Assembly: GCF_000812465.1 (NCBI RefSeq)
Contig: NZ_JWMA01000011.1
Coordinates: 1-53,403 of the forward strand
Direction: 5' to 3'
DNA from: Cupriavidus sp. IDO
GTDB taxonomy: Bacteria > Pseudomonadota > Gammaproteobacteria > Burkholderiales > Burkholderiaceae
DNA: 53,403 nt
Shown here: positions 25,416 through 34,485 of the stretch, one piece after another
Position numbering within the stretch: position 1 is the stretch's first letter
How the letters are laid out: each line of letters starts with the position of its first letter
Notes under the pieces: model-generated
Told to the model about the DNA's origin: nothing
Seen by the model: only the letters and a program-made list of their open reading frames with translations
Databases searched by the model: none
Program-made: the position numbers and the translations under genes

Positions 25416-26077
25416 AGCGATGTCGTTTATGCTGCTCGCCCCCGATTAATGAGGCTGTCTTTCTGTTCTCGGCAGCCAAGGGTGGTAGAGGTGGTAGTGA
25501 GTGTCGCATCGTCGCTCGTATATCTAAAACCTCCGTGGGCTATCTACAGCACGATTGGTCGTTGACTTTGGACGGCTGCAATCGGGCGGCCATGAGACGT
25601 TCACTAACGCTTGTCCAAGGACAGTAACGGCCGGAGACGATCTGCTGTGTGGAGGCGGACGTCCGTCCGAGAGGCCAGGACCCGGCCTCCGTAAGCGTGG
25701 CCTGAGCCGGACCATCACCGCATGCGGACCAAGTGGGTGCACTGCCGAGCGTGGCAGGCGTAGAAAGGCAGGAAGCCGAGGTCTTGCTCGCTCTCGGACC
25801 TGGGGGAAAGTTTGGCTTGCTTGGGCCCGGGCTCCATTCTCTTGGGAACTAGAGCCTCCATAAAACATGGGCGGTTCAACTTGAAGTCCGCCAGCAGGAA
25901 TACCGGCGACTGGTGTATTGCTATGTATCAGGGATGGCAAGCGATACCTTCCAATACAACATCACCACAACGGTTGGGCTGGCGTGTGATGGAATGTGGA
26001 GACTATCCTCAAGCTGCGTGCGATCGCACCCCCGGCCCGCGCATCGAGGCAACCCATCTGCGAAAAAGGACCATGTC
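25416..26077. other. Stretch without recognisable genes
   Basis: Short frames on both strands show no domain. The composition is less biased than in the neighbouring genes. GGAGGCGGACGTCC and GGACCCGGCCTCCG near 25652-25690 form an imperfect inverted repeat. Possibly decayed DNA; nothing firm. Confidence 0.4.
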
Positions 26078-26539
26078 ATGCGCCCGAACCTGAAATACCT
26101 TTCGGCGGCCGCCATTGCTGCGACATTGTGCGTAAGCGCATCCGCGCAAACAGCACAAGATGCCGTGCGGCCACCAGCCATTCTTCCGCTCAGCGGCGAG
26201 CCTGCTCCCAGGCTGATAGCGTACCCGGCACTTGCCGAGCCGCTTGCGCGCGGCGTAGTCATTGTCCAGTTCCGGACCGAAAATTTCCGCGTCATGCCGG
26301 TATTTGGCAAGCCAGCAGTCGATATCTCGCCACGCATCGGGCATCTGCACGTAACAATGGACGACGTTCATGGCACTTGGGCCCATACGAGTGAAGACCC
26401 GATCATCGTCGTCGGGCTCACGCCGGGGCCGCACAAGCTTCGGCTCGAGTTGGCTGACCCGAGCCACAAGATTCTGGCGACGGAGGTGGTTGCCGTCACG
26501 GTTCCAGATCTTAGGGTCTCGAAGCCGCACGAGCATTGA
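26078..26539 (+). CDS. DUF6130 family exported protein
   Basis: A 153-residue product from ATG 26078, preceded by AAAAAGGA. Residues 1-24 form a Sec signal peptide (MRPNLKYLSAAAIAATLCVS then ASAQ). The mature part has a GHLHVTMDDVHGTWAH segment and GLTPGPHKLRLELADPSHKI, the pattern of DUF6130, a small beta-sandwich family of unknown role found in periplasmic proteins. It stands alone and is convergent with the amidase gene. The histidines in the HLH/WAH segment could bind a metal, which is speculation. Confidence 0.78.
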   Translation: MRPNLKYLSAAAIAATLCVSASAQTAQDAVRPPAILPLSGEPAPRLIAYPALAEPLARGVVIVQFRTENFRVMPVFGKPAVDISPRIGHLHVTMDDVHGTWAHTSEDPIIVVGLTPGPHKLRLELADPSHKILATEVVAVTVPDLRVSKPHEH

Positions 26540-26629
26540 TGTATTGTGTGCCCGTCTGTTTCAGGCGGGCGCGCGGACTGCTAAGATAACGAATCTGCGG
26601 CTGTGATCCCGCCACTTGCTGCCTGGATG

Positions 26630-28111
26630 CTACTGTTTCGACGTCTCATTGACGATTGACCCTGCCCATACCGGTGGCCGCCGTTCGCACCAGGGGCTTG
26701 CCGCTTCCAACTGTGCGGCCAGACGGAACAGCGTGTCTTCCCGCCCGAAGCCAGACATAAAATGCGACCCGATTGGCAGACCCGTTTGCGGGTCGATGGA
26801 AAGCGGCACTGACATTGCTGGCGTTCCGCTCACGTTCGATAGCGCGGTAAACGGTGACTGTCTAAAAACGTGCGCGATCCAGCCAAGCCCATCGACGGAT
26901 GTTTCTACCCGATTGTATTCACCAATCCGAGGCGGAAGTCCGGGTAGCGTCGGTGTCAGCAGAATGTCGTAGTCGCCGAAGAATCGACCCAGCGCCCGTG
27001 AGACTGTATTTCTGACCTGCAATGCCGACAGGAGCTCTACGGCGCCAATCTCAATGCCGTATCGATAGAGCGCGAGCGTTGCGGGTTCAAGGTGTTTTTC
27101 ATCCACCGTTCGTCCGGTGGCTGTGGCAATGCCGTTGATCCGGAGTGCCGCGTTGGCAGCCCAGATTTGCGCATTGCATTGCACAAAGGCGTCCCAGCTC
27201 ACTCCCAAATCTGGCGCTACTTCATGGACATGATGACCCAGGGACTCGAGTGTCCTGGCCACCTTGCTCAAGGCATCAGCAACCCCTGTGTCGGTACGCA
27301 CAGCACTGAATGGATTCATCATGAACCCAATCTTCAGGTTTCCCGGCTGCTGCCGGATCTCCGACAGATAGCTGGCTTTGGGCGGGGCAATGTAGTAGGG
27401 ATCGCCCACGCCGCCGCCGTGGATGCCATCAAGCAGCGCCGCACTGTCGCGCACGGTTCGGCTCACGGCGAAATGCACGCCCAGACCATTCCAGACTTCG
27501 TCCACAAACGGGCCGCTGGACACGCGTCCCCTGGTTGGCTTCAGACCGAATAGCCCGTTGAAGGAGGCCGGCACCCGTATTGATCCGCCTCCGTCCGTCG
27601 CATGCGCGATGGGAACGATACCGGCGGCCACCGCCGCTCCTGCACCGCCGCTCGATCCGCCCGCGCCATGTTGCAGACTCCAGGGATTCCTCGTCGGGCC
27701 GTACAGCACGGGTTCCGTCGTCGTGCTAACCGCCAGTTCCGGCATGGTTGTTCGCCCGAGCGTGATCAGGCCTGACTGACGGAAGCTCGTCATCACGTAC
27801 GAGTCTTCCTTTGCAACGGTTCCCATTGCTAGACGACTGCACATTTCGCTCTTGCGTCCCTGCATGGTGACGCCGAGGTCCTTGAGGAGAAACGGCACGC
27901 CGCCGAGCGGTCTCGGTTCAACGCTCACAACGCCAGCTGACTGTATCTCCGCCTCTTCGGGCCAGTAATCGAGCACAGCATTTACCTGGGGATTGACGGC
28001 CTCGATGGCAGCCAACGCGGCTTGCGCCACTTCCATTGCGGTCACTTCTCGCGTGGCGATGAGGTGATGCAGCCCCATGCCGTCAAGGGCGGTGTATTCG
28101 GCGAGCTTCAT
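26630..28111 (-). CDS. Amidase signature (AS) family amidase
   Basis: A 493-residue product from ATG 28111 (MKLAEYTALDGMGLHHLIAT), preceded by GGAG; the longer frame has no family resemblance. The Ser-cisSer-Lys triad is visible: Lys in PFLLKDLGV, the glycine/serine-rich stretch HGAGGSSGGAGAAVAAG, and the nucleophile Ser in DGGGSIRVPASFNGLFGLKP. It hydrolyses an amide to acid and ammonia in the cytosol; the substrate cannot be read from sequence. It is the last gene of the minus-strand cluster from 33776, so a role as the final deamidating step of that pathway is plausible. Confidence 0.92.
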   Translation of the reverse strand: MKLAEYTALDGMGLHHLIATREVTAMEVAQAALAAIEAVNPQVNAVLDYWPEEAEIQSAGVVSVEPRPLGGVPFLLKDLGVTMQGRKSEMCSRLAMGTVAKEDSYVMTSFRQSGLITLGRTTMPELAVSTTTEPVLYGPTRNPWSLQHGAGGSSGGAGAAVAAGIVPIAHATDGGGSIRVPASFNGLFGLKPTRGRVSSGPFVDEVWNGLGVHFAVSRTVRDSAALLDGIHGGGVGDPYYIAPPKASYLSEIRQQPGNLKIGFMMNPFSAVRTDTGVADALSKVARTLESLGHHVHEVAPDLGVSWDAFVQCNAQIWAANAALRINGIATATGRTVDEKHLEPATLALYRYGIEIGAVELLSALQVRNTVSRALGRFFGDYDILLTPTLPGLPPRIGEYNRVETSVDGLGWIAHVFRQSPFTALSNVSGTPAMSVPLSIDPQTGLPIGSHFMSGFGREDTLFRLAAQLEAASPWCERRPPVWAGSIVNETSKQ

Positions 28112-28265
28112 GTGGACTTTCTCCTTCAGGGACATCGGGAGGGCGCGCATCGCAAGGATTGCCCACTTGTCTGGTCTGTCTGCAGGCAAAGCTTGTCTCG
28201 CATCCCCCCCCGGGTGCTTCATAGTCGAGTGCCTACTGGCAGGCGTGATCACTGGCCAGAGGAAC

Positions 28266-29612
28266 TTACTTCGCTTGACCCACACTGTTCGGCATGGGGG
28301 ATTCGTGGCCAAGCGCTGTATCGGCCCCGGGCTTCAGGCGCAGGAACAGGATGATGAATGCACACACCAGCAACATCGCTGCCATCAGCAGGAACCCAGG
28401 GTAGATGCTGCCAGTCACGGATTTCGACCAACCGATTATGCTTGGGCCGAAGAAGCCGCCAGACAGGCCAATCGTATTGATCAGGGCAATGGCTCCTGCT
28501 CGTGCGTTGCCCTTGATGTACGCGGGCGGAACGGCCCAGAAGACGATGTTGGCCATCCACATCAGGCCGGTAGCGACGGTAACGCTTACCAGTGTCACTG
28601 CGAGATTGCCGTCGGCGAGGTACCAGCCAATGAAGCAAAGACTGCTTATGGCAGCCGGCACGGCGATGTGGATTCGACGCTCCTGACGCCTGTCGGAGCT
28701 GCGGCCGCCGAAGAAGATGGCAAACGCCGCTGCCACATAAGGAATCGCCGCATACCAACCGAGGGTCTGTGTGCTGGAGACACCGGCGGATTTGATAATC
28801 GTCGGCAGCCAGAAGCTCAAGGCGTAGATCGGCGCGATGATGCACAGATAGGCTACCGCCAGGATATACACCTTGGGATCACGCAGTACCATGAGAAACG
28901 ATTCGTGCCGCCGGTCTGCAGCCGTGTTCGTTTCCGCGGCCAGCGCGCGTTTCTCCGTGTCGTTGAGCCATTTCGCATTGGATGGGTCATCGACGAGCAG
29001 GATGTAGGCCGCGACGCCAAGCACGAGGGTTGGGGCGCCTTCAATGAGAAACATCCATTGCCAACCGGCGAGGCTGGCCGTACCGGCGAAAGCCGTCATG
29101 ATCCACGCCGACAGCGGCCCTCCAACAATTCCGCTGAAAGGGCCCGCAAGCCAAACCATCGAAATTGCGCCGGCGATGCGGCTCGGACCATACCAGCGCG
29201 ACAGGTAGAAGAGGACGCCCGGCGCGAAGCCGGCTTCGAAGACGCCCAGCAGAAAGCGCAGGGCGTAGAACACCGGGACGCTATTGACGAACACCATGCA
29301 CATCGAGGTGATACCCCAGAGCACCATGATGCGGCTGAAGGTAAGCCGGGCGCCAACCCTGGGCAGCAAGAGATTGCTTGGGACCTCGAACAAGACATAG
29401 CCCACGAAAAATATTCCTGCCCCGATGCCGTAGGCGGCGTCGGAGAAGCCGAGATCGCTCTGCATCTGAAGCTTCGCAAAGCCTACGTTGACTCTGTCCA
29501 GATAAGCGAACATAAAGCCAATGAACAGCAGTGGCAGCAGGCGTATATCTACTTTTCGATAGAGGGACGCACGGTGCGTCCCGCTCCCTGAAATTTGGTC
29601 CTTCTGAGACAC
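28266..29612 (-). CDS. MFS transporter, anion:cation symporter (ACS) family
   Basis: A 448-residue inner-membrane protein with about 12 hydrophobic segments. The GTG start 29612 is preferred because it follows AAAGGAGAGG at good distance and opens just before the first helix (DIRLLPLLFIGFMFAYLDRV). DRVNVGFAKLQMQSDLGFSD and GFAPGVLFYLSRWYGPSRIA are ACS-family signatures, as in tartrate, phthalate and glucarate transporters; these are proton-coupled importers of organic anions. It is paralogous to the transporter at 32496, and both flank the hydrolase genes, so the pathway may import two related compounds. Confidence 0.93.
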   Translation of the reverse strand: MSQKDQISGSGTHRASLYRKVDIRLLPLLFIGFMFAYLDRVNVGFAKLQMQSDLGFSDAAYGIGAGIFFVGYVLFEVPSNLLLPRVGARLTFSRIMVLWGITSMCMVFVNSVPVFYALRFLLGVFEAGFAPGVLFYLSRWYGPSRIAGAISMVWLAGPFSGIVGGPLSAWIMTAFAGTASLAGWQWMFLIEGAPTLVLGVAAYILLVDDPSNAKWLNDTEKRALAAETNTAADRRHESFLMVLRDPKVYILAVAYLCIIAPIYALSFWLPTIIKSAGVSSTQTLGWYAAIPYVAAAFAIFFGGRSSDRRQERRIHIAVPAAISSLCFIGWYLADGNLAVTLVSVTVATGLMWMANIVFWAVPPAYIKGNARAGAIALINTIGLSGGFFGPSIIGWSKSVTGSIYPGFLLMAAMLLVCAFIILFLRLKPGADTALGHESPMPNSVGQAK

Positions 29613-29802
29613 AGACCTCTCCTTTGGTTGGTGCGTATAGCGTCGCCACGGTGCGCATCGGCGCCGGCATCCGTGGTTGAAATGGTTCTGGCGTGATTGC
29701 GTGGCAACTTCGCTTCCTGTCGACCGACACTTCGCGGTGGCCGTACGTCCGATCGCTGCCCGTGTGCGATTGACCCGCAATCGATGTGGCAGTTGGAACT
29801 GC

Positions 29803-31077
29803 TTATAGTGGTTCGGACATGATCGCAAGCATGGCGTCGCAGAGGACCTGCGCCCCAGCCGCGACATCGACTTCGCGCGCGTTCTCGGCCTCGTTGTGGC
29901 TGATGCCCTTTTCGCAAGGCACGAAAATCATCCCGGTGGGAATATGTTGTGCGGTGTACTTGGCGTCGTGGGTCGCGCCGGAAACGATGTCCAGGAATTT
30001 CATGGCCCGACCGCCAGCAGCTTTGCGCACGGTTGCCACCACGCGATCGTCGAACGTTGTCGGCGTGGACCTCAACAGAACCTTCGCTGACACCGGGCAG
30101 CCTTCAATCTCGCCGGCGCAAAGTTGAAGGATCGTCTCGCCGGCACGCAGGAGGGAATCGGGGGCGGGATGCCGCAGATCGATATTGAATGTCACCCTGC
30201 CTGGCACGGTGTTGGGCGATCCCGGATAAACCTCCAGCCTTCCGACGGTGAAGCGCAGAATATCCTCGGGGTCATCTATCGCGGCGCGAATGCATCCGAT
30301 GAGCGTGGTGGCGGCCACCAACGCATCCTTGCGATGCCGCAGCGGCGTCGTGCCCGCGTGGGCCTCGGCGCCTAGCAGTTGGATCTCGTAGGCATGAAGT
30401 CCTTGAATGCCCGTGACAATGCCCACATCGCATGCCTGGTTCTCAAGGACGGGGCCCTGCTCGATGTGGGCTTCGATATAGGCAAAGCCGCTCATGCCAA
30501 GCGGGCGCTTCTCCAGAACCGGCAACTCGGCGACCTGAGCCTTCAATGCGCTTTCCACGTCGATCCCGTTGACGTCCTTGATGGCCAATGCATCGGTCAG
30601 TGGCAGCGAGCCGGCCGCAACGGCGGAGCCCATGGTGGGGGGAGGGAATCTTGAGCCCTCCTCGTTCATCCACACAACGAGTTCGATCGGGCGTTCAGTC
30701 TCCATGCCGTGATCATCAAGCGTCTCGAGTACCTCGAAACCTGCAAGCACGCCGTAGACACCGTCGAATCTGCCTCCGGTCGGCTGGGAGTCAAGATGTG
30801 AACCCGTCAATACCGGGCTGAGGCCCGGATTCCTTCCGGGGCGGCGGATGAACAGATTGCCGATCGGGTCAATTGAGGTCTGATAGCCTCGCCTGGATGC
30901 CCACTGGAGCAACAACATCTTGCCCTGGGTGTCTTCTGCGGTGAGCGCCTGGCGGTTGACGCCGCCTTTGGCCGTGGCGCCGATCCTTGCCATGGCGTTG
31001 ACATGTTCCCAGAGCCGCGGGCTGTTGATGCGGGGACCGACGGGGGTAAGAGAGGAGGAAGGAGTGGGGGCGTTCAT
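29803..31077 (-). CDS. M20-family Zn-dependent amidohydrolase (N-carbamoyl-amino-acid hydrolase/allantoate amidohydrolase type)
   Basis: A 424-residue product from ATG 31077 (MNAPTPSSSLTPVGPRINSP). Metal ligands are in recognisable places: GSHLDSQPTGGRFDGVYGVL (His and Asp), WMNEEGSRFPP (Glu pair), YIEAHIEQGPVLE (His), SGATHDAKY and GISHNEAENARE (final His). This subfamily cleaves N-carbamoyl or ureido groups from amino acids and from allantoate-like ureides. Its neighbours (creatininase, RidA, amidase) support a cyclic amide or ureide pathway. The exact substrate is unknown. Cytosolic. Confidence 0.9.
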   Translation of the reverse strand: MNAPTPSSSLTPVGPRINSPRLWEHVNAMARIGATAKGGVNRQALTAEDTQGKMLLLQWASRRGYQTSIDPIGNLFIRRPGRNPGLSPVLTGSHLDSQPTGGRFDGVYGVLAGFEVLETLDDHGMETERPIELVVWMNEEGSRFPPPTMGSAVAAGSLPLTDALAIKDVNGIDVESALKAQVAELPVLEKRPLGMSGFAYIEAHIEQGPVLENQACDVGIVTGIQGLHAYEIQLLGAEAHAGTTPLRHRKDALVAATTLIGCIRAAIDDPEDILRFTVGRLEVYPGSPNTVPGRVTFNIDLRHPAPDSLLRAGETILQLCAGEIEGCPVSAKVLLRSTPTTFDDRVVATVRKAAGGRAMKFLDIVSGATHDAKYTAQHIPTGMIFVPCEKGISHNEAENAREVDVAAGAQVLCDAMLAIMSEPL

Positions 31078-31191
31078 CTGGCTACTTGCCTTGTTGCGTC
31101 GCTTTGCATGAGCAACGGGTTGCCGCGTTGAAAGTTGTCGCGCGGATATTAAGAGTTCATCTGCGTGCACTGTTTGGTTCGATCTGATGCC

Positions 31192-31656
31192 TCAGTCCAG
31201 TTCGACGCAGACTTCGATCTCCACGCAGGCCCCCAGCGGAATCTGTGCGACACCGAATGCCGACCGCGCATGCTTGCCGGCATCGCCGAACACGTCGACG
31301 AACAGCTCCGATGCGCCGTTGGTGACCAGATGCTGCTCGGTGAAGTCGGGCGTTGAATTGACCAGGCTCATGACCTTGACGATGCGTTTGACGCGATTCA
31401 GATCGCCGGTGTGGGCCTGTAGCGTCGACAGCAGATCGATCGCGACCGCGCGGGCCGCGGCGCGTCCCTCGTCCGTCGACATCGTGGCGCCGAGCTTGCC
31501 AACCCACACGCTGCCGTTCTTCTTCGCTATGTGGCCGGAGAGGTAGACAAGGTTGGCGCTCTGCGCGCTCATTACGTACGCGGCAGCCGGCGCGCCTGCG
31601 GGGGACAGCTCGATGTCGAGTGCTTTCAGTCTTTGGTGGATATCGTGTGGTTGCAT
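31192..31656 (-). CDS. RidA (YjgF/YER057c) family protein
   Basis: A 154-residue product from ATG 31656. RidA fold markers: NLVYLSGHIAKKNG, the long helix with AVAIDLLSTLQAHTGDLNRV, VNSTPDFTEQHLV, and the catalytic Arg in ARSAFGVAQIPLGACVEIEV. Members hydrolyse reactive imines/enamines to ketones and ammonia, or act as pathway-specific deaminases. Here it probably serves the surrounding catabolic cluster. It lies 77 bp after the creatininase gene and 114 bp before the M20 gene. The ribosome binding site is weak. Confidence 0.9.
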   Translation of the reverse strand: MQPHDIHQRLKALDIELSPAGAPAAAYVMSAQSANLVYLSGHIAKKNGSVWVGKLGATMSTDEGRAAARAVAIDLLSTLQAHTGDLNRVKRIVKVMSLVNSTPDFTEQHLVTNGASELFVDVFGDAGKHARSAFGVAQIPLGACVEIEVCVELD

Positions 31657-31733
31657 GATGTTTGTCGATGGAGGGCAATATGGCTGGCGCCACCGGGCGT
31701 CATCGCGAGTCATGTGGCGCCGGAGGACCGGCT

Positions 31734-32483
31734 TCAGTCCGGCATCGGCTCGCGGCCGAAGGCTTCGAGTTCGCGCACCAGGGACTGCGCGGCCAGTTCG
31801 ACCAGTGCGCGGCCTTTCTCGCGCGTTGCCAGGCCTGGATCGGAACCGATGCGTCCGTCCGGGAAGCGGGCACGGAAGTCGAGGGCTTCGCGGATCGGGC
31901 CGGTCGGGGCAACGGGCGGCGCATAGTCGGCCAATTTGATCGAATCGGGGAAGGCGTACTGCGTGATCGCAATTTCCGAAGGTGTGGCATGTGAGCCGTG
32001 GCCGGTCGGGAACTGGTCTCGTGCCAGTTCGCCCACACCTGCGAGATCCCACCAGTTGCAGAGTTTCAGTGCGAAGCCGGCACGACGACGCGCAAAGCTT
32101 GCTTCGGCGTACAGCTCGGAGAACGCGGCATCGATCGACGAGACATTGCCGCCGTGGCCGTTCAGGAACAGGATCTTTTCGAAACCATGTACCACCAGCG
32201 AGCGGGTCCAGTCGCCGATCGCGGCGATGAACGTGGACGGGCGCAGCGAGATGGTGCCGGGAAAGCCGAGGTGATGCTGTGCCATGCCGATGTTAAACGT
32301 GGGGGCCACGAGGATATCGGCGGATTTTTCCGATTCACGCGCAATGATCTCGGGACACAGCCAGTCCGTACCCAGCAGCCCCGTGGGACCGTGCTGTTCG
32401 TTGGAGCCGATCGGCACGACGATCGTGCGGCTGCGCTTGAGGAACTGCTCGATTTCGGGCCAGGTGGAGAGATGTAGAAGCAT
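31734..32483 (-). CDS. Creatininase-family amidohydrolase
   Basis: A 249-residue product. Metal-site motifs of the family are visible: VVPIGSNEQHGPTGLLGTDW (Glu, His, Asp) and LFLNGHGGN, with a GHGSHATPSEIAITQYAFP segment near the end. Family members hydrolyse cyclic amides such as creatinine, or act on formamide-type groups in cofactor synthesis and mycofactocin. The start lies 12 bp after the transporter stop, so the two are cotranscribed. With the M20 enzyme downstream, a sequence of ring opening then ureido cleavage is a reasonable reading; this is inference. Confidence 0.9.
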   Translation of the reverse strand: MLLHLSTWPEIEQFLKRSRTIVVPIGSNEQHGPTGLLGTDWLCPEIIARESEKSADILVAPTFNIGMAQHHLGFPGTISLRPSTFIAAIGDWTRSLVVHGFEKILFLNGHGGNVSSIDAAFSELYAEASFARRRAGFALKLCNWWDLAGVGELARDQFPTGHGSHATPSEIAITQYAFPDSIKLADYAPPVAPTGPIREALDFRARFPDGRIGSDPGLATREKGRALVELAAQSLVRELEAFGREPMPD

Positions 32484-32495
32484 GACGACTCCTTG

Positions 32496-33776
32496 TTACC
32501 GCTTCGCGGGCAGCTTGTTGGCGAGGATGATCAGTGCGGCAATGATTGGCAGCGCGGCCAGGATCAGCACACCGAGGTGAAGGTTGCCGGTGGCGGTCTT
32601 GGCCCATCCGATGATGGCCGGGCCCCAGAAGCCGCCCGATAGCCCGATCGTGTTGATCAGTGCGATGCCGCCTGCGGCCGCCGGGCCCTTGATGTATTCG
32701 GAAGGCATGGCCCAGAACACCGTGTAGGCCATCCACAGCGCGCAGGTACCGAGCGTGAGCAACACCAGCGATGCCGCAAGATTGCCGTCGACGAGGATGG
32801 ACGCAGCGAGCAGCAATCCGCCGACGGTTGCAGGCACGGCACTGTGGAAACGGCGCTCCCCGACCCGGTCCGAGCGGCGGCCCATGTAGTACATGCCGAA
32901 GGCCGCGGCGACATAGGGCAGGGCCGAGTACCAGCCGAGTTGCACGGTGTCGTTCACGCCCTGGGCTTTGATGAAGGTCGGCAGCCAGAAGCTGATCGCA
33001 TAGATCGCGGCGATGATGCAGAAGTACGCGAGGGCCAGCACATAGATCCGGACATCGCGGGCCACGGCCAGCAAGGAATGGTTGTGCGCCGCGCTGGATC
33101 CGATTTCGTTGGCGAGCAGGCGCTTTTCCTGCTCGGTCAGCCAGGCGGCGTCAGCGGGACGGTTCGGCACGAAGTACAGGGCGAGCACGCCGAGCAGGAT
33201 GCAGGGCAGGCCTTCGACCAGGAACATCCATTGCCAGCCGGCCAGGCCACCGGTGAGCGCGGTGATCAGCCATGCCGAGACCGGGCCACCGACAATGCCG
33301 CCGAGCGGGCCGGCAAGGAACACGATCGCAATGGCGCGCGCCATGCGCTGAGGCCCGTACCAGCAGGACAGGTAGTAGATCATGCCCGGGGCAAAGCCTG
33401 CTTCGAAGATGCCGAGCAGGAAACGCATGGCGTAGAACATCGGCACGTTGCGCACAAACAGCATGCAGGCCGAGGTGATGCCCCCGAGCACGAGAATGCG
33501 GCTGAAGGTCTTGCGTGCGCCGATGCGCGGCAGCATCAGGTTGCTCGGTATCTCGAACAGCACGTAGCCGATAAAGAAGATCCCCGCGCCCACGCCATAT
33601 GCGGCATCGGAGAAGCCGAGGTCGCCTTGCATCTGAAGCTTCGCAAAGCCGATGTTGACGAGATCGAGATAGGCGAACAGGTAGCAGATCAGCAGGAACG
33701 GCAGCAGTCGCCAGTTGATCTTGTTGTAGAGGATTGAGGTGTCGTCTACTGCGCTTTCGCTCGAGATCACCAGCAT
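32496..33776 (-). CDS. MFS transporter, anion:cation symporter (ACS) family
   Basis: A 426-residue inner-membrane protein with about 12 hydrophobic segments. ATG 33776 (MLVISSES) follows GGAG. ACS signatures are YLDLVNIGFAKLQMQGDLGF and GFAPGMIYYLSCWYGP. It is clearly related to the transporter at 28266 (shared IALINTIGLSGGFWGPAIIG near the C-terminus). It is the first gene of the cluster, so the main promoter should lie in 33780-33900. It probably imports the organic acid or amide that the downstream enzymes degrade. Confidence 0.93.
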   Translation of the reverse strand: MLVISSESAVDDTSILYNKINWRLLPFLLICYLFAYLDLVNIGFAKLQMQGDLGFSDAAYGVGAGIFFIGYVLFEIPSNLMLPRIGARKTFSRILVLGGITSACMLFVRNVPMFYAMRFLLGIFEAGFAPGMIYYLSCWYGPQRMARAIAIVFLAGPLGGIVGGPVSAWLITALTGGLAGWQWMFLVEGLPCILLGVLALYFVPNRPADAAWLTEQEKRLLANEIGSSAAHNHSLLAVARDVRIYVLALAYFCIIAAIYAISFWLPTFIKAQGVNDTVQLGWYSALPYVAAAFGMYYMGRRSDRVGERRFHSAVPATVGGLLLAASILVDGNLAASLVLLTLGTCALWMAYTVFWAMPSEYIKGPAAAGGIALINTIGLSGGFWGPAIIGWAKTATGNLHLGVLILAALPIIAALIILANKLPAKR

Positions 33777-34039
33777 GCCAGTCTCCAATGTCTTTTATGT
33801 GGGTACCGCGTTGAGCGGATAGTGGCAGCGACAAGGACAATCTCCAACAGCAACTATGTCCACACTTTGTTGCCTTCCGGGCAACGCATCGGATATGGCT
33901 CCCTCAAGCAGCCGGATCTGCCGGGTGATCATGGATGGCGATGTGTTGAGATTCTCCGCAGAGCCGCGAATGGTGCCTGCTCGGGCACTTCGCGGAAGTA
34001 ACGCGGTCGCTGCTGATTGATTTCACGCACGTCGAGTCA

Positions 34040-34208
34040 TCACTTGGCCAATGACAGACCCACACCCTGATGTGACCGGTAGCCGCGCCAGAACTCAAGC
34101 AGATGCGCGGCAGCCTCGGCCGGCCTGACGCCACGCGCCTCTCGCTCAAACAGCGTCGTGCCAAGTTCGATGCATCCGGAGAAGTCAAAGATCGTGTATC
34201 GCAAGGAG
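34040..34208 (-). pseudogene. Remnant of a LysR-type regulator N-terminus
   Basis: The minus-strand translation reads [20 protein letters not shown] followed by AHLLEF, the wing region of LysR helix-turn-helix domains (LGxxLFER...GxxxTxAG). The preceding recognition helix is degraded and there is no effector domain; the frame ends at a TGA at 34040. It may be what is left of the original regulator of the catabolic cluster. Confidence 0.6.
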
Positions 34209-34344
34209 GGAAACGCACCGGCACTTATCCGAACGCTGGAAGCGCAGGCCGCCGCGCTGGCCGATCGGCTCGCGGCGGCGCAGCGCCGGGCCGAGCGGGG
34301 CGAAGCGGCGCCGCGCGCTTCATGCTCGATGCGGAACGCAGGGA

Positions 34345-34480
34345 ATTCGATGGCGCGTCTCCGGACGCGATGCCCAGCACCAGCCTGCCTCCCGTCAACT
34401 GGTCAGCGCTGGCCGCGGCCTTCGCGGTGTGCAGGGGATGCCGCAGCGGCAGCACAATGGCGCGGGTGACCCCAGGCCCG
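34345..34480 (-). pseudogene. Fragment of a luciferase-like (LLM class) flavin-dependent monooxygenase
   Basis: The minus-strand translation reads [20 protein letters not shown] then [15 protein letters not shown]. LPLRHPxxxAKxAASxDxLSGGRLxLGxxxGD is the highly conserved early segment of LLM-class oxidoreductases. Both ends are missing, and the frame breaks after GDAPSNS. Dead remnant. Confidence 0.75.
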
Positions 34481-34485
34481 CGCGG

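Noticed and set aside
28077..29591. 504-codon plus-strand frame opposite the MFS transporter at 28266.
   Set aside because: It is a shadow frame with a hydrophilic, histidine-rich translation typical of antisense membrane-protein genes.
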